This document shows positions 14,144 to 19,316 of a stretch of 19,316 nt of DNA, one piece after another (positions within the stretch are counted from its first letter, which is position 1; the number at the start of each line of letters is the position of its first letter). The stretch lies in the NCBI GenBank assembly GCA_003696705.1, contig RFGD01000089.1, forward strand, positions 1 to 19,316. Direction: 5' to 3'. This stretch comes from Alphaproteobacteria bacterium. GTDB taxonomy: Bacteria; Pseudomonadota; Alphaproteobacteria; Rhodobacterales; Rhodobacteraceae. The notes under the pieces were generated by a model. That model was given only the letters and a program-made list of their open reading frames with translations. It searched no databases and had not been told where the DNA came from. Position numbers and translations under genes: made by a program.

Positions 14144-14744
14144 CATCGCCGAATTTCTGGCGCGCGCCATCGCGGTTCGGACCCAGGGTTCGTCCGATTT
14201 CGATCTCAACCCGGATTATCGGCCGCCGGCGCACCGCAAGCTGCGGCCGGCGGCGGTCCTCGTGCCCGTTCTGGCGACGAAGGCCGGCCCCCGGGTCTTG
14301 CTGACCAAGCGGGCGTCCGGGCTCAAGCATCACCCCGGCCAGATCGCCTTTCCGGGCGGCAAGCTGGACGACACGGACGCGGATGCGCGCGCCGCCGCCC
14401 TTCGCGAAGCATCCGAGGAGATCGGCCTTCCACCGTCGCTCGTCGAAGTCATAGGGGAACTGCCGACACACGAAACCGTCACGGGCTTTTCCGTTACCCC
14501 AGTCCTCGGCGTCGTTCGTGCCGCCTTCTCGCCGAAGGCGCAACTTTCTGAAGTCGCAGAGATTTTCGACGTTCCGCTGGCGCATGTCGCGGCAACCTGC
14601 AACTTCTCCGTCCAGGCCCGCCGCTGGCGGGGCAACTGGCGACGCTACTACACCGTCCCGTGGGGGCCCTATTACATCTGGGGTGCCACGGCGCGCATCT
14701 GCCGAAACCTTGCCGAGGGTGTGGAAGCCGTATGCCGAAAGTGA
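14118..14744 (+). CDS. NUDIX CoA pyrophosphatase (NudL-like)
   Basis: A 208-residue hydrolase expected to split coenzyme A or its derivatives into phosphopantetheine and adenosine bisphosphate. The CoA-type signature LLTKRASGLKHHPGQIAFPGG is followed by the NUDIX box, GGKLDDTD...ALREASEEIGL, whose REASEE supplies the metal ligands. The segment EVIGELPTHETVTGFSVTPV and the late YYIWGATARI match E. coli NudL closely. The ATG at 14118 is preferred, overlapping hslO by 26 bases; an upstream ATG at 14082 would lengthen the overlap. Neither has a strong Shine-Dalgarno, so re-initiation after hslO is likely. It overlaps cca by 13 bases. The hslO-NUDIX-cca order is familiar from Rhodobacterales. Confidence 0.9.
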   Translation: MDLPTNGTDIAEFLARAIAVRTQGSSDFDLNPDYRPPAHRKLRPAAVLVPVLATKAGPRVLLTKRASGLKHHPGQIAFPGGKLDDTDADARAAALREASEEIGLPPSLVEVIGELPTHETVTGFSVTPVLGVVRAAFSPKAQLSEVAEIFDVPLAHVAATCNFSVQARRWRGNWRRYYTVPWGPYYIWGATARICRNLAEGVEAVCRK

Positions 14745-15904
14745 ACGCCGACTGGATGAACGACCCGGCGACCCGCCGGGTCATGCGCGCGCTTCGCGAG
14801 GCCGGGCACCAGGCCTATTTCGTGGGCGGCTGCGTCCGAAACGCCCTTCTGAAGCTGCCGGCGACGGACATTGACATTGCAACCGACGCCACGCCGGACG
14901 AGGTCATGGCTGCCGCCAGGGCTGCCGGCCTCAGAACCGTTCCGACCGGCGTCGACCACGGGACGGTCACGGTCATTGCCGACCAGAGGCCCTTCGAGGT
15001 CACGACCTTCCGCCGCGATGTCGAGACCGACGGCCGCCGGGCGGTCGTCGCCTTCGCCCGCACGATGGCCGAAGACGCGGCCCGGCGCGACTTCACGATC
15101 AACGCGCTCTATGCCGACGAGAACGGCGAGGTGCTGGACCCGACGGGACAGGGACTTCAGGATCTTGCCGCGCGACGCATCCGTTTCATCGGCAACCCCG
15201 ACGACCGCATTCGAGAGGATTATCTGCGCATCCTGCGGCTGTTTCGCTTTCACGCCTGGTACGGCGACCCCGTTACCGGGCTCGACCCCGAGGCGGTACA
15301 GGCGGTGCGCCGCCATCTTGACGGGCTCGCCCTTCTTTCGCGTGAGCGTGTGGGGGCCGAGATGCTCAAGCTCCTTGCCGCCCCGGACCCCGCACCCTCG
15401 GTTGATGCGATGGAGGAGGCGGGCGTCCTCGACCGTGTGCTGCCCGGCGCCCGGGCCGAGATCCTGGCCCGCCTCGTGCCGCTCGAGCGCAACGCAGGTC
15501 TTGCGCCGGACCCCATCGTCAGGTTGGCGGCCATCGGCGGCGAGGACCCGGCCCATGCCCTTCGACTTTCCCGGGCCGACGCCCGGCGCCTCCGCGCCCT
15601 GCGCGAGGCGGCCGAGAGTTCCATGTCCCCGGCCGAACTCGGCTATCGTCTGGGCGAGGACGACGGGAAGGCGGCCCTCGTCATTCGCTGCGCGCTTGGT
15701 GGTCAACCGCTGGCGCGCCGCGATCTCGCGCGCATCGCGGACGGGGCCACCGCCCGCTTTCCGATCCGCCCCGCCGATCTCATGCCGGCACTGAGCGGTC
15801 CGGAACTCGGCGCAAGACTGAAAGAGCTGGAGCGCCGCTGGATCGCTTCGGGCTTCCGGTTGGGACGCGAGGAACTCCTTCGCCAGGCCGCCGAGGAAAA
15901 ATGA
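14732..15904 (+). CDS. cca: CCA-adding tRNA nucleotidyltransferase
   Basis: A 390-residue class II nucleotidyltransferase that adds or repairs the 3' CCA of tRNAs. The head domain shows YFVGGCVRNALLKLPATDIDIAT (29-51), with metal-binding Asp46 and Asp48 in the DxD. RRDFTINALYAD follows, and then the RNA-binding neck RRIRFIGNPDDRIREDYLRILRLFRF. The usual GGxVRD has Asn in place of Asp, which should be tolerated. A poly(A) polymerase role is the alternative, but alphaproteobacterial proteins of this type are CCA enzymes. The ATG at 14732 has GGAAG four bases upstream and overlaps the NUDIX gene by 13 bases; an ATG at 14756 is possible. The stop overlaps the next start as ATGA. Confidence 0.93.
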   Translation: MPKVNADWMNDPATRRVMRALREAGHQAYFVGGCVRNALLKLPATDIDIATDATPDEVMAAARAAGLRTVPTGVDHGTVTVIADQRPFEVTTFRRDVETDGRRAVVAFARTMAEDAARRDFTINALYADENGEVLDPTGQGLQDLAARRIRFIGNPDDRIREDYLRILRLFRFHAWYGDPVTGLDPEAVQAVRRHLDGLALLSRERVGAEMLKLLAAPDPAPSVDAMEEAGVLDRVLPGARAEILARLVPLERNAGLAPDPIVRLAAIGGEDPAHALRLSRADARRLRALREAAESSMSPAELGYRLGEDDGKAALVIRCALGGQPLARRDLARIADGATARFPIRPADLMPALSGPELGARLKELERRWIASGFRLGREELLRQAAEEK

Positions 15905-16485
15905 GCGTCGATCCCTTGTATCTGTTTGTCTTCATTGGCCTCTTCACGCCAGGGCCGAACGTCGTCCTCTTGTCGGCGGCCGCGGCCTCGGCCGGGTTTC
16001 GCGCGACCCTTCCGCATCTCTCGGGCGTGGTCCTCGGCGTCGGCGTCGTGGCGGCTGCGACGGCGCTTGGTGTGGACGCGGTCCTTCAGGCCGCGACCTG
16101 GTCCATCGACCTCATGCGGGTGGGGGCGGCGGCGTGGATCCTGTATCTTGCCTGGCGCATGGCCGCCGCGACGCGCGCGGGGAAGGCCAAGGTCGGGGCA
16201 CGCCCCTTCGGCTTCTTCGAGGCTCTTCTGTTCCAGTGGGCGAACCCGAAACTCTGGGCCATCGCCATTGCCGCCGTCGCGGGGTTTGGCGGCGAGCTTT
16301 CGCCCGGGCAAGAGTCATTTCGCCTCGGGCTGGCCTTCAGCGGCATCAACATCGGGGTCTGTCTGTTCTGGACATTAGGCGGCAGCCTTCTCGGCCGGCT
16401 GATGTCATCAGAGGCGCACTGGCGCATCTTCATGCTGACCATGGCCGGCGGGCTGGCGGCCTCGGCCGGTGCCATCTTCATCTAG
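15901..16485 (+). CDS. LysE/RhtB family exporter
   Basis: A 194-residue inner-membrane protein with five to six hydrophobic helices. It has the family signature near the start, FTPGPNVVLLSAAAASAGFRATLPHLSGVVLG (residues 15-46), and the later FEALLFQWANPKLWAIAIAAV. Members export amino acids or related small molecules; the substrate cannot be read. The start overlaps the cca stop (ATGA), so it is translationally coupled, and the stop is 11 bases before the methyltransferase. Its place among RNA and stress genes gives no hint of substrate. Confidence 0.9.
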   Translation: MSVDPLYLFVFIGLFTPGPNVVLLSAAAASAGFRATLPHLSGVVLGVGVVAAATALGVDAVLQAATWSIDLMRVGAAAWILYLAWRMAAATRAGKAKVGARPFGFFEALLFQWANPKLWAIAIAAVAGFGGELSPGQESFRLGLAFSGINIGVCLFWTLGGSLLGRLMSSEAHWRIFMLTMAGGLAASAGAIFI

Positions 16486-16496
16486 GGCTTGTGTGC

Positions 16497-17726
16497 ATGG
16501 ACGACGCATCGCGTTCCCTTTCCATCGTCCGCCTTGGCAGTCTTGGCGACGGCATCGCGGCGGACGGGACGGTCGTGCCCGGCGCCCTTCCCGGCGAAGA
16601 CGTCTCGGGAAAGATTCGCGACGGCCGGCTCGAGCGTCCGCGGATCCTCAAGGCTTCGGCCCATCGGGTCCGCCCGCCCTGTCCCCACCATGCCGACTGC
16701 GGCGGCTGCGCGTTGCAGCATGCGCGCGATGGCTTCGTCGCGGCCTGGAAGCAGGATCAGGTTCTCAAGGCTCTGAAGGCACAGGGAATGTCGGCAAAGG
16801 TCGAGGCCATTCATACCTCGCCCGTCAACGCCCGTCGCCGGGCGGTCCTCTCCGCGCGGCGGACACGGAAGGGCGCACTCGTCGGCTTTCATGCCAGGGC
16901 ATCGGGAACGGTCGTCGAGATTGCCGACTGCGTCGTCATGCGCCCTGCCCTTCTGGCGACGCTCCCCTCGTTGCAACCGGCTGTGCGGGCGCTTGCCTCG
17001 CGCCGGGGCGAGCTGTCGGTCTACCTGACCGAGACGCTTTCCGGCGTCGACGTCGATATCCGGGGCGCGCGGGCCCTCGGGCTTGGTGAACGCCACCTTC
17101 TGGCCGAGGTGGCCGAAGCTCAAGATCTTGCGCGCATCTCGGTCGAGGGCGAGCCTGTGGCGACGCGGCGACAACCGCTTGTGCGCATGGGGCGGGCGCT
17201 GGTGCCACTGCCGCCCGGCGCCTTTCTGCAGGCGACCGCCGAAGGAGAAGCCGCCCTGGTCGCCTTCGTCCGGGAGGCGCTCTCTGGCTGCCGGCAGGTT
17301 GCCGATCTCTTTGCCGGCGTCGGCACCTTCGCCCTTCCACTGGCCGAGGATGCACGGGTTCACGCGCTCGAGGGCGACCGCGCCGCGGTCGAGGCGCTTG
17401 CCGCCGCCCGGAACGGGACCGAGGGGCTTCGGCAACTTGATGTCGCACGGCGCGACCTCTTCCGCCAACCGCTTGACGAAGCGGAACTTTCGGCCTTCGA
17501 CGGGGTCGTGATCGACCCCCCGCGGGCGGGTGCGGCTGCCCAGATGAGGGCACTCGCCACTGCGGGTCCCGCGCGGATCGCGTCGATTTCGTGCAATCCG
17601 GCAACTTTCGCGCGTGACGCGCGCATCCTCGCCACGGGCGGCTACCGGCTTCGCCGTCTCGTGCTGGTGGACCAGTTCCGCTGGAGCCATCACATTGAAA
17701 TCGCAGCCCTCTTTGAAAGGGCGTGA
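16497..17726 (+). CDS. [4Fe-4S] class I SAM-dependent RNA m5U methyltransferase (RlmD/TrmA group)
   Basis: A 409-residue enzyme of the RumA/TrmA family that methylates carbon 5 of a uridine in rRNA or tRNA. An iron-sulphur cluster site is given by Cys62, Cys68, Cys71 (PPCPHHADCGGCALQH) and Cys145 (IADCVV), matching the spacing in E. coli RlmD. The SAM domain shows VADLFAGVGTFALPLA, then IDPPRAG and the catalytic Cys366 in SCNPATFARD. The N-terminal TRAM-like part (to about 50) is short. The target base is unknown, so rlmD is not assigned. The ATG at 16497 follows the LysE gene by 11 bases; the frame is open far upstream, but this reflects high GC. It is the last gene of the operon and convergent with the LOG gene four bases away. 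Confidence 0.92.
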   Translation: MDDASRSLSIVRLGSLGDGIAADGTVVPGALPGEDVSGKIRDGRLERPRILKASAHRVRPPCPHHADCGGCALQHARDGFVAAWKQDQVLKALKAQGMSAKVEAIHTSPVNARRRAVLSARRTRKGALVGFHARASGTVVEIADCVVMRPALLATLPSLQPAVRALASRRGELSVYLTETLSGVDVDIRGARALGLGERHLLAEVAEAQDLARISVEGEPVATRRQPLVRMGRALVPLPPGAFLQATAEGEAALVAFVREALSGCRQVADLFAGVGTFALPLAEDARVHALEGDRAAVEALAAARNGTEGLRQLDVARRDLFRQPLDEAELSAFDGVVIDPPRAGAAAQMRALATAGPARIASISCNPATFARDARILATGGYRLRRLVLVDQFRWSHHIEIAALFERA

Positions 17727-17730
17727 CGGA

Positions 17731-18558
17731 TCAACGGGGCGCTTGCCCCCACTCTTCGATGACGGCCACGGCCTCTTCGGCGGTTTCCACGAAGCGAAAC
17801 AGATCGAGGTCTTCCGGGGCGATCGTTCCGGCCTCGACCAGCCCGTCCCAGTTCACGATCTTCCGCCAGAAGTCTTCGCCGAACAGCACGTAGGGCACGG
17901 CCTCCATGCGGCCGGTCTGGATGAGTGTCAGGCTTTCGAACATCTCGTCCAGTGTTCCGAAGCCGCCGGGGAAGATGACGATCGCCTTCGCGCGCATCAG
18001 GAAATGCATCTTGCGGATGGCGAAGTAGTGGAAGTTGAAACAGAGCTCTGGCGTGACGTACGGGTTCGGCGCCTGTTCGTGGGGCAGGACGATGTTGAAG
18101 CCGATGGAACGGCCGCCGGCCTCGGCCGCGCCAAGGCTTCCGGCCTCCATCACGCCCGGACCGCCGCCGGTGGTGATGATGTTCTCGCGCCCGCCGGTCT
18201 CGCGCAGACTCTTCTCGGTCATGAGATAGGCGAAGCGCCGGGCTTCCTCGTAATACCTCGACAGCCCGCGAAGCGTATCGGTCCGGGCCGTTGCCGCCTC
18301 GTCCGGCCGGGGGATGCGGGCGCCGCCGAAGAGCACGATCGTCGAGTCGATGCCGGCTTCGGAAAGGATGAGTTCGGGCTTCAGAAGCTCGAGCTGAAGA
18401 CGAACCGGCCGAAGCTCTTCGCGTGTCAGGAACGCAGGGTCCGCGAACGCCAGCCGATAGGTTGGCGAGCGGGTCTGGGGGGTGTTCGGAATGTGGCGCG
18501 TGACCTCCACATCCTCGACCGAATGGCGGAACGGATGCCTGCGTGCGTCGTCGTTCAT
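17731..18558 (-). CDS. LOG family protein (TIGR00730), nucleotide phosphoribohydrolase
   Basis: A 275-residue Rossmann-fold protein. It has the LOG motif pair: GGGPGVMEAGSLGAAEAGG (about 144-162) and FPGGFGTLDEMFE (about 208-220), where the PGGxGTxxE motif forms the nucleotide and catalytic site. Related proteins cleave nucleoside 5'-monophosphates, and in plants release cytokinins from their ribotides. The N-terminal 70 residues precede the core and make it longer than the small LOG enzymes of about 190. The ATG at 18558 has GAGGG about six bases upstream. It is divergent from dapD, sharing a 104-base promoter region. Confidence 0.9.
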   Translation of the reverse strand: MNDDARRHPFRHSVEDVEVTRHIPNTPQTRSPTYRLAFADPAFLTREELRPVRLQLELLKPELILSEAGIDSTIVLFGGARIPRPDEAATARTDTLRGLSRYYEEARRFAYLMTEKSLRETGGRENIITTGGGPGVMEAGSLGAAEAGGRSIGFNIVLPHEQAPNPYVTPELCFNFHYFAIRKMHFLMRAKAIVIFPGGFGTLDEMFESLTLIQTGRMEAVPYVLFGEDFWRKIVNWDGLVEAGTIAPEDLDLFRFVETAEEAVAVIEEWGQAPR

Positions 18559-18590
18559 CGATACCCTCTTGTCGCGTCCCTTTGGCGCGT

Positions 18591-18619
18591 TTGCGCCCCG
18601 AGAGGTTCCCGTCTATAGC
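18591..18619 (+). promoter_or_regulatory. Putative sigma-70 promoter of dapD
   Basis: TTGCGC (18591-18596) and TATAGC (18614-18619) are 17 bases apart and would start transcription about 35 bases before the dapD ATG. The -35 element lies within a small hairpin sequence, GGCGC-GTTT-GCGCC (18584-18597), which could be an operator. Confidence 0.4.
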
Positions 18620-18662
18620 TTCGCGGGAAGCGTGACCAGACACGAAGTAGGGAGATCGACGC

Positions 18663-19316
18663 ATGACGCGCGAAGCGCTTGAAGCCGCCATCGAGGCCGC
18701 ATGGGAAGTCCGCGACCAGATCGGGCCGGAAACAAGGGGCGATGCGCGCGACGCGATCGAATCCACGCTCGAGGCGCTGGACAAGGGCGCGCTTCGCGTC
18801 GCCGAGCGTCGGGAAGACGGCAGCTGGCATGTCAATCAGTGGGCCAAGAAGGCCGTGCTTCTGAGCTTCCGGCTTCGCGACATGGAGCTTCAGTCAGGCG
18901 GCCCGCAGGGCGGCAACTGGTGGGACAAGGTGGATTCCAAGTTCCGCGGCTGGAAGGAGGCCGAGTTTCGGGCCGCCGGCTTCCGCGCCGTGCCGACGGC
19001 GGTCGTGCGGCGCTCTGCCTATATCGCGCCGGGCGTGGTGCTCATGCCGTCATTCGTGAACCTTGGCGCCTATGTCGATGAAGGCACGATGGTCGATACC
19101 TGGGCGACGGTGGGTTCCTGCGCGCAGATCGGCAAGAACGTCCACCTGTCGGGCGGCGTCGGCATCGGCGGGGTGCTGGAACCCATGCAGGCCGGGCCCA
19201 CGATCATCGAGGACAACTGCTTCATCGGCGCGCGCTCGGAGGTGGTCGAGGGCGTCATCGTCCGTGAAGGCTCGGTCCTGGGCATGGGGGTCTTCATCGG
19301 CCAGTCGACCAAGATC
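18663..19316 (+). CDS. dapD: Tetrahydrodipicolinate N-succinyltransferase (3' end cut by window)
   Basis: The enzyme transfers succinyl from succinyl-CoA to tetrahydrodipicolinate in the succinylase branch of diaminopimelate and lysine synthesis. The first 218 residues are present, of a usual length of about 275. The N-terminal helices carry WAKKAVLLSFRL. The left-handed beta-helix begins near residue 118 and shows VLMPSFVNLGAYVDEGTMVD, GSCAQIGKNVHLSGGVGIGGVLEP and IEDNCFIGARSEVVEGV, all typical of DapD. The ATG at 18663 has GGGAGA about eight bases upstream and a plausible promoter before that. The end lies outside the window; no damage is seen. Diaminopimelate also feeds the cell wall on which MepA acts. 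Confidence 0.95.
   Translation, partial: MTREALEAAIEAAWEVRDQIGPETRGDARDAIESTLEALDKGALRVAERREDGSWHVNQWAKKAVLLSFRLRDMELQSGGPQGGNWWDKVDSKFRGWKEAEFRAAGFRAVPTAVVRRSAYIAPGVVLMPSFVNLGAYVDEGTMVDTWATVGSCAQIGKNVHLSGGVGIGGVLEPMQAGPTIIEDNCFIGARSEVVEGVIVREGSVLGMGVFIGQSTKI

Noticed and set aside
16134..16496. The methyltransferase frame extends 121 codons upstream over the LysE gene.
   Set aside because: The extension is Arg-rich shadow sequence; the family N-terminus starts at 16497.

Overview
The window is compact, very GC-rich bacterial chromosome with almost no spare DNA: gene ends overlap by a few bases, several convergent pairs have 0-11 bases between stops, and no stretch of more than about 180 bases lacks a gene. 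Protein content points to an alphaproteobacterium, most likely of the Rhodobacterales (Paracoccaceae/Roseobacteraceae). The clues are the hslO - CoA-pyrophosphatase NUDIX - CCA nucleotidyltransferase order, a Hint-domain protein beside a HlyC-type acyltransferase, a short YggT protein, a response-regulator/SpoIIE phosphatase, and a LOG-family protein divergent from dapD. This placement rests on family knowledge and base composition, not on a search.

Layout. (1) 1-960: 3' half of dxs (isoprenoid precursor synthesis). (2) 957-4765, minus strand: a tight run of acyl-CoA thioesterase-like protein, UMF1-type MFS transporter, murein endopeptidase MepA and a secreted phytase-type esterase-like protein. 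(3) 4912-6957, plus: yggT, then a class IV aminotransferase translationally coupled to a sulfotransferase-like protein. (4) 7117-8609, plus: a Hint-domain protein coupled by an ATGA overlap to a HlyC/RtxC-type toxin-activating lysine acyltransferase. No RTX toxin is nearby; this is the most unusual part of the window. (5) 8614-9843, minus: argG. (6) 10029-11276, plus: ilvA. (7) 11288-13027: a lone Hpt protein divergent from a receiver/PP2C-type phosphatase, probably two parts of one signalling route. (8) 13118-17726, plus: a five-gene operon of hslO, CoA pyrophosphatase, CCA-adding enzyme, LysE-type exporter and a [4Fe-4S] RNA m5U methyltransferase. (9) 17731-18558, minus: LOG-family phosphoribohydrolase. 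(10) 18663-end: 5' part of dapD.

Most genes are housekeeping: amino-acid synthesis (argG, ilvA, dapD), isoprenoids (dxs), RNA maturation (cca, methyltransferase), stress (hslO) and cell wall (mepA). The accessory signal is concentrated at 5300-8609. There, two overlapping gene pairs each join a modifying enzyme to an unexpected partner: aminotransferase with sulfotransferase, and Hint protein with lysine acyltransferase. No tRNA, rRNA, CRISPR array, insertion sequence or prophage gene was seen.
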